NCBI RefSeq assembly: GCF_901709675.1
Contig: NC_051106.1
Span: 5,900,001-5,964,000, forward strand
DNA length: 64,000 nt
Direction of reading: 5' to 3'
Source: Syngnathus acus
Lineage: Eukaryota; Chordata; Actinopteri; Syngnathiformes; Syngnathidae
Shown: positions 1 to 9,500 of the stretch, piece after piece
Layout of the letters: the number at the start of each line of letters is the position of its first letter
Numbering within the stretch: the stretch's first letter is position 1
Position numbers and translations under genes: made by a program
Notes under the pieces: generated by a model
The model's input: only the letters and a program-made list of their open reading frames with translations
What the model was told of the DNA's origin: nothing
The model's database searches: none

Positions 1-1760
1 CATTATAGATCTCCCAGGCATACGCAGCCCTCCTGCAGTATGCCACATAATGCCCAAGGGAATCCTGGGTCAGTCCTGGTTCAAAGGCAATGACTGCTCT
101 CAGGGTAAAAGTCTTCTCTTTTAGCTCCAGACTGGAGGGAAATGCAAGCAAGGCAACTTCCTTGCAACTGCTACCGAGGTCAGTGTCAATCCGCACAAAC
201 TCTCCCAGATTGTAGCTGATCCCCATCAGCCAAGAATTGTCATTACCCTCTGTCTCACTCCGTGCCACAATGGTGATAGCATGAAGAAGTTCTTTTGCAT
301 GTTGCAAACATTGTGACTTAAGAAGCTGTGCTATTGACCTGACAAAGAAATCCTTCACACGAGGCCTTTTGTTTTTCAGGCAGTCCCATCGGCAGATCAT
401 CTTAATACAGTGTGCTACCTCTACCCTGACAAAACATGGGGGTAGATGTCCAGGTTGATTCCCACGTGAAATGTTAAGGCACTCATTGATGGAGCTCTTC
501 AGATCAGGATGAGGGGTAAAAGCTTTGACGCGAGCGCCAAGAATCGCCAGAGAAAAGTCGCTCGCTGCTTCTTTCGGAACCGATGCGCCTGCATGGATCC
601 ATTCCTTCAGCCACTGTGTGATAGCCTTAACGTCATGCTTCTCTGACAGCATCTGCACGACTGGGACACTGGAGCTGGTATGCCCTGCCATAACACCCTG
701 ACACAGGAAGATATGGCCAGACATGCCATTCGGCCTCATCCGTTTTTTAACTCTTGAGCCAGTTGCATCAACACATAATATTGGGTGAGATTTCTTTCAG
801 CTCTTGTGCACATGCATATGTGTTTGACTCCAATAGTGACAGACAAACTCGACAAGTCCAATGTCTTTGATGCTGTCACTGTGAGGTGCACTGTATTTCA
901 ACACCTGCAATGAGAAAATGGGATTTTTGTCACCCAATGCCAAATCATTTCTCTCTTGCTTTGCCTTGCCCAGGGTGGCCAAATTTGGCAGGTGGCTTGG
1001 CTCAGGGTCTCCAAAGTCCATCCGTCTATTTGCCTGTGATGCTCGCCATACATGTGGTTCCATCCTGCCCTCACAAAGTTCCTTGGCTACCTGCACACGC
1101 AACTGTCCAGATAGAAAGCGCTTTGAGCTACCAGCGTGTAGGGAGTCATCACTGTTCTTAATGAAACAGTTCAATATTATTGGGCTGTTAATTTCTGGCT
1201 CTCCGCCACAATTCATGTTGAGAAGGCCATGACACTCCTTGCAGTATCCTCTGATTTGGATATCATTATTTGAGACCAATGGATAGACCTTGGCTCTTTT
1301 AAAAACAAACGTGCAAGGAATTTGGACTGTTTTCCAGATTTGTTCATTTATGATGTGGGTCCGTCCAGGTGCCAGGCTTCAAAATGGCATATTCTCTTTT
1401 CTGGGTTCGACAGTTCGTATCTTTGTATTCAGCCTTTTCCGGAATGAATTCCATCCACTCGTCAAAAGGAATATGAAGCTGGGATGACCGTTCAGGGCCT
1501 GATTCCGAGCTTGCTTCACTGCTAGTTTCAGGATCGGTTTCATCATGACTGAATCCCAGAGCTGGCCAGAGATTGTGTCTGTTTGTTTTTACAAAGGTGT
1601 ACAGAGCCTTTGCAGACACCTTCTTTTCCAACCGGTCACTCAGATCTGTCCACACAGTAGCGCTTGGAGTGGCTACGTTACCATTTTCAAGTATGGCCTC
1701 TTTTGATGAGCAGAGAACTGCAACAATTAAATCATTGTCTACTGCCGATTGTTTGGGCAT
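1..1760 (-). pseudogene. Decayed transposase-like gene, 3' end cut by the window edge
   Basis: Read on the minus strand, coding-like sequence runs from 1760 down to the left edge. The first part (1760-1344) encodes an acidic, Ser/Glu-rich N-terminal region beginning MPKQSAVDNDLIVAVLCSS. Homologous-looking sequence then continues in another frame from about 1345, giving WKTVQIPCTFVFKRAKVYP and a Cys-containing GYCKECHG motif. An in-frame TGA at 799-797 interrupts it, after which the same frame stays open to base 1 and gives ILCVDATGSRVKKR. That motif resembles the first catalytic Asp (D-A/G-T-G) of RNase H-like transposases in animal DNA transposons. The last residues before the edge, GHYVAYCRR then WEIYN, resemble the His box of ubiquitin-specific peptidases. 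The frame change near 1345-1375 and the TGA suggest a dead copy, although an intron at the first break cannot be excluded. The family (MULE/NOF-like or another) is not certain. Confidence 0.55.
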
Positions 1761-2480
1761 CTAGTTGCAGGACAAATAAATATAATCAGGATTCATTGCT
1801 TGAATAATTAAAATTACACATGCGTGTTCATTATAATTGCTATGCATGGACGGAAAAATGATGCAAAGGGAGGAATATTTTGACATCAAAATGTATCAAG
1901 CATGCTTTCTTTAGAAATCTAGTTTCCTTGGTCTGTGCAAATTACACACGTCTAATAAGACAATGTTAGCGAACTAGCTATTCAGACTACCTGGGGTGTT
2001 TTTAATTCTATATTGTAGGAACTCGTTTCTTTTTTTTTTTTACACACATTTTACTTACATTGGTCGATGGTCACTTCCCAGAAAAAGACGCTTTCTGTCA
2101 CTCACTGTTATTAAATCTTCGGAGATAGATGCATTTGTCGCTTGAAAAAGTTGCACGTCTTTGTTTTTCGCCACCCTGTTGCGATATGTCTTACCGGGCT
2201 GCAGAGGTCACTTTGCATGGTAATTAGTTGGATAATACATGTGTAAGAATTGAGGAGTTATCATGATGTCAAGTGAAAAATTGTTAGAATAAAATACATG
2301 ACAGGGGATAAAGGAAGATGCATGATTTTAATCATGAAAAATTGCAATGGCACAAACAAATGGTTAATTAACGATCCGTGGAGCAAAGATTTGACATCTC
2401 TAGAAAATGAATTAATATTAAATAAATGACAAATTGAATGATTCACTGAGCGCAAACTACATTTTTTGCGGCACAATCAA
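1761..2480. other. Spacer, AT-rich, no gene seen
   Basis: This stretch lies upstream of the transposase-like remnant and holds no convincing coding sequence. It includes a poly-T tract at about 2030-2041. No terminal inverted repeat matching the remnant could be identified here, partly because its other end is outside the window. Confidence 0.5.
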
Positions 2481-2482
2481 TC

Positions 2483-3020
2483 GGTACCATTTTGGGTCCA
2501 TTTGGAGTTAAATGGGGGCTGAGTGACGTCATGGCTAGAACATAAAGGTGTAATATCTACGAAACCGTAGCAGCAGCACAAACGAAACCTTTGGCAGCAC
2601 AAACCAGCACAAACGAAGCACAAAGGAACGGCACTATTTTGGGTCCATTTGGAAGTAAATAGGGGGGGCGGGGCTACGTGACGTCATCGCCATCCAATAA
2701 ATGTGTCATATCTACGAAGCCGTAGCAGCACAAACGAACATTTTTGCAGCACAAACGAACGCTACCATTTTGGGTCCATTTGGAGTAAAAGGGGGGGGGG
2801 GGCTGGGTGACGTCATCGCTATCCAATAAATGTGTAATATCTACGAAATCGTAGCAGCACAAACGAACATTTTTGCAGCACAAACGAACGGTACCATTTT
2901 GGGTTCATTTGGAGCAGATGGGGGGCTGGGTGAAGTCTGGATGACTTATCAAATCCTCTTTCATAACTAAAAAAAACAGCAGCACAAACGAAATTTTTTT
3001 TTTGCACAAACGAAACAGAC
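2483..3020. repeat. Tandem repeat, ~130-bp unit, about four copies
   Basis: Four consecutive units start near 2483, 2630, 2761 and 2890. Each begins with a version of ACCATTTTGGGTCCATTTGG, followed by a G-rich stretch, GTGACGTCAT, CCAATAAATGTGT, ATATCTACGAA and copies of CAGCACAAACGAA. The second and third units are closest to each other. The first carries extra CAGCACAAACGAA-type submotifs, and the fourth diverges after its G-run. Short minus-strand ORFs that read similarly through several units are a by-product of the repetition, not genes. Confidence 0.85.
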
Positions 3021-3178
3021 AATTTTGCTTCAATTTTGCGTGGGCTGGAGGGCCAGCTTCACGCAGGTGTACTACTACCTCTAATGGGCCGCAAGAAGAA
3101 ATGATCGAATTGATACCACTATTATTATTTCAATTATTTTATTAGTCAGCATACAGCTTATGTATTGACAGTCTATGT

Positions 3179-3573
3179 GAGGGGTGGCCAATACGTCGAT
3201 CGAGATCGACCGGTCGATCGCCAAGCCACTATTGGTCGATCGCGTGATATTAAAATGTTGTTTTTTTTCCTCGCACTTGACGCGTGTTCAAACAACGGCG
3301 TTAATAACACAACACAAACACGCTAGCTCGCGAGTTCCCTCCAATTGTCAGAACCCTGTTTTTTCTCTTAAACTTAAGAAAGGGTATAAAAATGAGTGGG
3401 GGAGCTGGCCATAGTAAGAAGTATCACTTTCATAGGGAATGGGAGCAGGACTTTTTTTTCACGATGACATATCATATATATATATATAATTATTATTTTT
3501 TTTAGTGGGTAAATCTTTGTGACTTGGTCATTTCAAAAGTAGCTCGCGAGCTGAAAATTTTTGAGCACCCCTG
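3179..3573. mobile_element. hAT-type MITE (395 bp) with 8-bp target-site duplication
   Basis: The element is flanked by identical 8-bp direct repeats GTCTATGT at 3171-3178 and 3574-3581, the duplication length typical of hAT transposons. Its ends are imperfect inverted repeats: GAGGGGTGGCC on the left, and GAGCACCCCTG on the right (reverse complement CAGGGGTGCTC). The interior is rich in CGATCG motifs and ends with AGTAGCTCGCGAGCTG. It has no transposase frame, so it is a non-autonomous copy. The intact duplication suggests a fairly young insertion. Confidence 0.85.
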
Positions 3574-3581
3574 GTCTATGT

Positions 3582-4679
3582 TGCCTTATAAAAGGCTTTT
3601 AGATTTTTGCGGCTCCAGACAGGTATGGTTTTGATTTGACTTGGGCCACTTTGAACATTTGGAGTTCCCGAGCCCTGGACTAAGCCATTGCCCTAGCGCG
3701 ACAGTTGGAAGGCGACCTGCAACCACCCCAAAATACATATATTTTGTAATTATTATTTTCTAAGTTGTTCTAACTCATATCCATGCATATTGGGATATAA
3801 TCGCTCAAATAAAATGGAGGGTGCCTTTTATGAATGATATCAAATTATGCTTTTATATGAGTTAGAACAACTTGGAAAGAAAAGGATCATTCAAACCAAA
3901 AATAAGCATGTCTTATTTTTATTGCGGCCTAGTTTGCTTAGTGTAAGGGCCGCCTTTGAACAAACAACTCTAGCTTGAGCAAAGTATTGATAGTAACCTG
4001 CATCGTCTCCAGCTCCATTTCTCCTACGCAGTCGGATCAGCGTCGACCTGTAGCTGTGGCAGAATATTTGGACTGCGCAATCAGCACGCAGCGTGTTTGA
4101 CAATAGTCGGCAGGAAAATGACACGCACAGAGAGAGTCTCGACCCTAGGCTTTTTTTTTTCTTTTTTTCTTTTTTGGAAGCGTTTAATGTCAAGCCGATA
4201 GTGACGTGGATGTTCCAAGCACAAGTACAATATGTTACACCTGTCTCGTCTGTTCCTGTTGCACAACACGGGCAGCCATGTGAATATGATTTATGGTTTC
4301 TTTTTTGGTTATATGTTGCTTGCTACTCTTTTAGTTTATATCCACACATATATATATATAGATCTATCTCTATATAAATGTGTATTATCTATATTAGTGT
4401 ATATACATGTATATTTGTCCTTTCATTTGTGTACAGTAATCTTATTTCCCCCCCCACGTTTGAAATAAACAAACAAACGAAACGATTGTTTCAAAACACA
4501 AGCAAAAATGGTGAAATGGATCAATACTTTTTTCTTTTTTTTTCTCCTTCCCTCAGTTGAAACACAAAACGGAAAGCAAACAAAAACACAACAATATACA
4601 AAGCCGCCCGCATTTGGTAGCCAAAATGACGATGGAGTTCCTCCGCCAAATCAACCACCTGTTTCTCAGGCTTGCACTC
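3582..4679. other. Spacer with low-complexity DNA, no gene seen
   Basis: Several short open frames occur on both strands but none resembles a known protein, and they are built largely on poly-T, poly-A and (TA)n tracts, for example near 4150 and 4350. Nothing here supports a gene. Confidence 0.5.
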
Positions 4680-4965
4680 CGATTATGGGGCACTGTGGCA
4701 CCCACTTTTTCATTGATTTTCATATTATGTATTATTTGTGCCCTCCCTGCATCCATTGCAGCCTTTCATCATCAAGGGGGATCCTTTCATCTGTGGTCCC
4801 TTCTCAAGGTTTCTCATTTTCCCCTGGCAGGGTTTTTTTTTAGTTTTTCCTTGCCCTTTTGGGAGGTTAAGATCAGGGGATGCTTTGAGAATAATTGTCA
4901 ATTTTTGTCTATGTGAAGCCCTTTGAGACTGCTTGTGATTTAGGGCTATACAAATAAACTTGGCT
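4680..4965 (+). repeat. Non-LTR retroelement tail-like interspersed repeat
   Basis: The segment contains CATCCATTGCAGCC, AGGTTTCTCATTTTCCCC, TTGCCCTTTTGGGAGGTTAA and, at its end, GAAGCCCTTTGAGACTGC then TGTGATTTAGGGCTATACAA with ATAAACTTGG. This wording recurs in fish genomes as the 3' tail of abundant retroposed repeats. The family was recognised from memory and cannot be named firmly without a repeat library. Confidence 0.55.
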
Positions 4966-5590
4966 CGGCGTCGCAATATTGGACGTATTGGTCTACCCAC
5001 TGAGCCACAGATGCCGCCTCTGTAATCGGGTTCGACATAGACCGAATACAAACGGTGTCATTCAATCCATCAAATGTCATCCTATGTCTGTTATGTATTA
5101 AATCAGCTTGAAGTTGTAGAAACGAGGTAGAAATGTACTATTGCTTTAGGTCACTTCAATAATAAAAACTTGGCCTTGTGATCGTGACGGGACGTGGCGT
5201 CCTGGGCCTTTTTACATGATGCCACAAACCAGTCTGTTCCCGTCACACAACAACAACGACATAATAATAGATCGCTTTTATACATCGCTTTTTGAGAAAA
5301 CAAAGCCGCTTTACCTAGAAATTCATTACATATTCGCGCGCGCGCGCACACACACACGATGAGTTCGGTGTCATGTGCAGAGTCGAAGAGGTGGGTCTCG
5401 GGAGGGTGTTTGAAGCAGCGCAGGGAGTCAGCGTTACGAATGGTCGCTCAGGGGGAGAGAGTTCCAGAGAGTGGGGGGTGGGGGCAGCAATGGCAAAGGC
5501 TCTATCCCCCCAATGGTGCTGGGGGTCAGCAGAGCGGAGTCGGCGGGTAGAGCGATGCAGGAGCTCTTAGACAGGTTGTGTAGGGCCAGC
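4966..5590. other. Spacer, no gene seen
   Basis: Between the retroelement tail and the SINE there is no convincing coding sequence. A short alternating CG/CA tract sits near 5335-5357. The small ORFs at 5359-5570 have no recognisable similarity. Confidence 0.45.
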
Positions 5591-5737
5591 TCAGGGGCCT
5601 AGTGGTAGAGTGTCCGCCCTGAGACTGGAAGGTTGTGGGTTCAAACCCAAAGACTATGACCATTGCCTCCCTGCTTGGCACTCAGCATTATGGGATGGAA
5701 TTGGGGGGATTGATCACCAAATGATTCCCGAGCGGCA

Positions 5738-5741
5738 CCGC

Positions 5742-5779
<38 letters not shown>

Positions 5780-5780
5780 A
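5738..5780. repeat. (CTG/GCT)n trinucleotide repeat in the SINE
   Basis: About 12 to 13 CTG triplets follow GCACCGCCG inside the SINE body, where the usual fish copy has only a few. This appears to be a local expansion. Confidence 0.85.
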
Positions 5781-5864
5781 CTGCTCCCCTCTTCCCCCCC
5801 AGGGGATTGATCCAAATTACACGGGGATGGGTTCAATGCAGAGGACAAATTTCACCACACCCAG

Positions 5865-5975
<111 letters not shown>

Positions 5976-6426
5976 ATGACCATCATTGGGACAGCCGTGT
6001 GTCACTGGAGTGTTCCTTCTCTGGGCCAGCCATCTTCCACCAAGTGTTTTTTTGGAGACCAGCGAAGCAACAAAGACCATTCACCACATTTTCTTTCTTT
6101 CTTTTTCAATAATAATGCTATCCCTGGGCCGGACTCAACTCCCTGGCGGGCCGGTTGCTGTCATCAGACTGCTGTTACTGCTGCTGCTGCTGTGGAAGTA
6201 TACGGCTCCTCAAGCAGGTGCTCCAAAATATTTCCAAAGTGCCCCTGAATTCGTATGGAGGATACAATATATGTATACGTTAGATTGCATCGGTTACGCA
6301 ATTAGAAGAACCATGACGCGCATTTCATTTGCATTCGTGAACATATGCAAAATAGCGCGCTGCAAAGTTTCCAAAATGCAATTCATCACAGCTTATAAAA
6401 TGACATGTCAATCAATGCACATTAGG

Positions 6427-6500
6427 TCAGTGTTTCCCAACCTTTTTTCATTCACGGCACACCTTTTCATCGGAAAAAATCTCGCGGCACACCGCCAACA
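6427..6500 (+). mobile_element. hAT-like transposon end (single end seen)
   Basis: The segment CAGTGTTTCCCAACC, followed by CACGGCACACC and CTCGCGGCACACCGCC, resembles the terminal part of hAT-family elements in vertebrates. No matching inverted end was found nearby, so this is either a fragment or an element whose other end has decayed. Confidence 0.45.
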
Positions 6501-6987
6501 AAAATCTGTTATGCTCCTATATTAAAATCAGTTATATTACAACGGAAGACGTAAAGTCCTATTATGGAGAGTCGAATAATTGAATTGAAATAAATACTAA
6601 ATATTCTTTAAATTGTATTCCTTTTTTTAAATAAAAGGGACCGTTTTTTAAAAAGGTTTTAGACGGTGTAAGAAATGAACAATTTAAAGTGATTGTGATT
6701 AAAATAGAAGAATCAACGTGATTTTGTTTACTGTTTTAGACTAGGTCTATAAATATTGCAACAATCAGAACAAAGTCACTTTTAAAGACAATCTGTGTTC
6801 TGACAGCAGCTGAGTGGCTATCACAGTCGAGGTGTCTCGACTTGACTGTTTATTTTATGTATGTGAAAAATAACCAATCCAGGTTCTCCGGTTGAACTGC
6901 ATGCTCTGATTTCCATTGGACCCCAAACGCACCACAACACAACCGTCAACCTGCGTGAAGCTGGCCCCCTACCATGAACTGAAAAAA

Positions 6988-7017
6988 GAACGAATCACTG
7001 TAGGAAGTGATTCGTTC
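6988..7017. repeat. Perfect 12-bp inverted repeat (hairpin)
   Basis: GAACGAATCACT at 6988-6999 is followed by a 6-nt loop and its exact reverse complement AGTGATTCGTTC at 7006-7017. Related GTTCACT and ATTCGTT words continue to about 7075 (CGATCCGTTC-like motifs on either strand). The hairpin is probably part of a MITE or an inverted-repeat element just upstream of the methyltransferase gene. Confidence 0.7.
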
Positions 7018-7323
7018 ACTCTCGTTCACTAAAAAGATTCGTTGTTTTGAACGGATCGTTCACTCACGAGCCAACACGAGTAAACAAACGGAATTAAAAG
7101 CTACGTTGCAGTTCAGTGTCAGTGAGCACATACTTGAGTTAAACCAAACCCAGCTTTAATTTTGTCATTTATTGACGTCTGGAGTGAATGACAAGCTAAA
7201 CGTTTACCATAGGCTCGAGACTGACGGTGTATATAAATTATTTAACCTCCACGTACATTTCGTGTCTTTTTCCGTCCTTTGCCCAGGTTCATGATGTCAG
7301 TGCAGAGAGATTTGTTTTAAGAG

Positions 7324-8888
7324 ATGAGAGCTGCGTTGCGTCTGGCAATAGTGGCGATCCCGATGGGAGTGCTGCTGTCCCGAACCATGGCGTGGATGTC
7401 CAGCGGCAAAACGCACCAAGAACTCATAACTAGGCTGAGGGGTAAATTCAGTCAGTATGATGCCTGAGTAGAAATGTTCAAATGACAAATGTCATTCTGT
7501 CATCTTTTTGCATTTTCAGATCATGGCGTGATCCACAGCGACAGAGTGTTCAGTGCCATGCTGGCTACAGACAGAGGAATCTACTCCAGAGATTATCCAT
7601 ATGCAGACTCTCCCCAGTCCATAGGTCTCCATTACAGGGATTTCTATTTTGCCATACATGTTTAACGAAATTGACCATGTGTTTTCTGACACAGGCTTCC
7701 AAGCCACCATCAGTGCACCACACATGGCAAGTATCCTCAACATCATTGATAATATGGCTCAATGCTCTTTAGAGATTTCAATTGGTATGAAATGAAATCA
7801 CCCCCTCCCAATGTCCACTGATCCTGACAGCACGCCCACGCTCTGGAGCTATTGAGTGACAAACTCACAGAAGGAGCATCGGCCCTAGACGTGGGCTCAG
7901 GAAGCGGATATCTCACAGCCTGTTTTGCAAGAATGGTAAATGTCATGATCAGGTTAGATGGTTTCTAAGATGGTGTGGACGTTTCATTCTTTTGGTTCCC
8001 ACACCAACTGCCCTCCTCTCTTCTGTGCACAGACAGGAAGCAATGGGAGAGTCGTGGGAATCGACCACATCGACCAACTGGTTCAAAGTTCAATTAGAAA
8101 CATCCAAGCTGATGACCCGGAACTTATTACCTCTGGACGCGTCAGACTCGTGAGTGAGTTAATGAACACACAAACATTCCTTTGAGGACACTCCATATTT
8201 TGAATGAGGTTTAAAAGAAGCCATCCATGTCTATATGTATGCACAGTGGGAGACGGAAGGCTCGGCTACCCAGAGGGAGCCCCTTATGATGCCATTCACG
8301 TCGGGGCAGCTGCAGCAACTGTTCCAAAGGCCGTACGTATGCATTTTAGCAGCTCAAGTCAAATATATTTGGAGATGTGCAATTTTAGAATTCAACATAC
8401 TACCTTTTATAACCATTTAAAAAATATATAGTGTTTGACCTTGAAAATAAAACTAATGCAAGTGAGATTTTGAATTCCCTTTTCTCCTGCTGTAAAGCTT
8501 CTGGAGCAGCTGAAGCCAGGCGGCCGCTTGGTGCTGCCAGTCGGCCCCGATGGTGGCAGTCAGGTGCTGGAGCAGTACGACCGTCAAAATGACGGCACCT
8601 TCCTCAAAAGAGCTTTGATGGGAGTAGTTTATGTCCCCCTGACAGACAAGAGACGACAGTGGCCGGGGTATAACCAAACACTACCTTCACCCCCGCAAGC
8701 TTAATGACATTCAGTGGACATAAGTCTACACACCCCTGTGATGGATTAGTGATTTATCTTGCTATCAGTTTTTTTTTTTTTTACATCACAAAAACCTGAC
8801 ATTGGAACAGCGGTGTGTAGACTTTGATTATCCACTATTTGTGACTACATCATGTTGCTTTCTTTGTCTTCTCAGAAGTGAGCTCTGA
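7324..8888 (+). CDS. Protein-L-isoaspartate O-methyltransferase, PCMT1-like (8 exons, 249 aa)
   Basis: Coding exons read as 7324-7441, 7520-7624, 7695-7726, 7831-7935, 8033-8153, 8247-8332, 8498-8667 and 8876-8888; phases agree throughout. The enzyme uses S-adenosylmethionine to methylate abnormal L-isoaspartyl residues, starting their repair. Family motifs seen are [32 protein letters not shown], the SAM-binding [36 protein letters not shown] and [12 protein letters not shown]. Two starts are possible. ATG 7324, just after an in-frame TAA at 7318, adds a hydrophobic leader with core [15 protein letters not shown] 7387, in a better Kozak context, gives the classical MAW start. Intron 3 has a GC donor (ATG|GCAAGT). 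The last splice gives a short ...WPGSEL end; read-through would instead add a short tail ending at 8703. The gene could be the fish paralogue pcmtl, but I am not certain, so no symbol is given. Confidence 0.88.
8722..8824. mobile_element. Small inverted-repeat MITE in the last PCMT-like intron
   Basis: AAGTCTACACACC at 8722-8734 is matched by its exact reverse complement GGTGTGTAGACTT at 8812-8824, giving 13-bp terminal inverted repeats around a ~77-bp core with a poly-T run. The structure fits a very short Tc1/mariner-like non-autonomous element. It sits wholly inside intron 7 and does not touch the splice sites. Confidence 0.65.
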
Positions 8889-9500
8889 CTGCGGTTTGGT
8901 TGACCCACCCCTGCAAGTTCTTCAATTCTCTGCTGGCTTCCTCAACCCTAACCCAATTCTATGTTCACTATCTTGCTGAAGTGTGTCACCCAACACCACA
9001 CAACAAGGAGTATCTGGCAAGGTTTTCCTCACATCATTGTCTTCCTCCAAATTGAAAGAGTAAACATTTGGTGTAAAAAGATATTAAAGGGCATGGGTTA
9101 TCCCAAGAGTATGAAAATACTTGTGTTAATAAAACTTTGTGTTATCGTTTACATGAGCTACAAATGGACAAGCAAGTACAAGAATCCACTATACAGTTTT
9201 ACAATCACATATATATGAACTGCTTGTGTACAATACATGGATAGAGCTTGAATCTGTTTTAGAATTTCGGAATTGAAATCTCCAAGAACTATATAACCTG
9301 CACTTTTTTTTTTTTAACAATTCTTTATTTATCAAATGGTAAACTACAGACAAAAGAAAAATAACAATAAAACAACAATGTTAAAATGCCTTTTCTAGCA
9401 TATAAAAACTAGAAAAAACTTTGAAAACATTATAATTGGACCACAAGTTTAAGGTTTAGACCGCTTCATTATTTTTAGCACCGGGTTTTCGGACTGGAAA
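8889..9500. other. PCMT-like 3' UTR and rpusd2 upstream region
   Basis: No coding sequence is evident. The first ~250 nt are probably 3' UTR. The rest, with a poly-T run near 9306-9316, includes the promoter side of rpusd2. The two genes are in the same orientation and about 600 bp apart. Confidence 0.5.
9128..9133 (+). terminator. Probable polyadenylation signal of the PCMT-like gene
   Basis: AATAAA lies about 240 nt past the TGA at 8886-8888 and is the first canonical hexamer there. Confidence 0.45.

Noticed and set aside
9-796. Treating the left-edge frame as a separate host gene
   Set aside because: It continues in the same frame as 797-1279 apart from the TGA, so both belong to one decayed element.
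2483-3020. Regularly spaced repeats resembling a CRISPR array
   Set aside because: Units are about 130 bp, degenerate and directly adjacent with no unique spacers, and the DNA is vertebrate.
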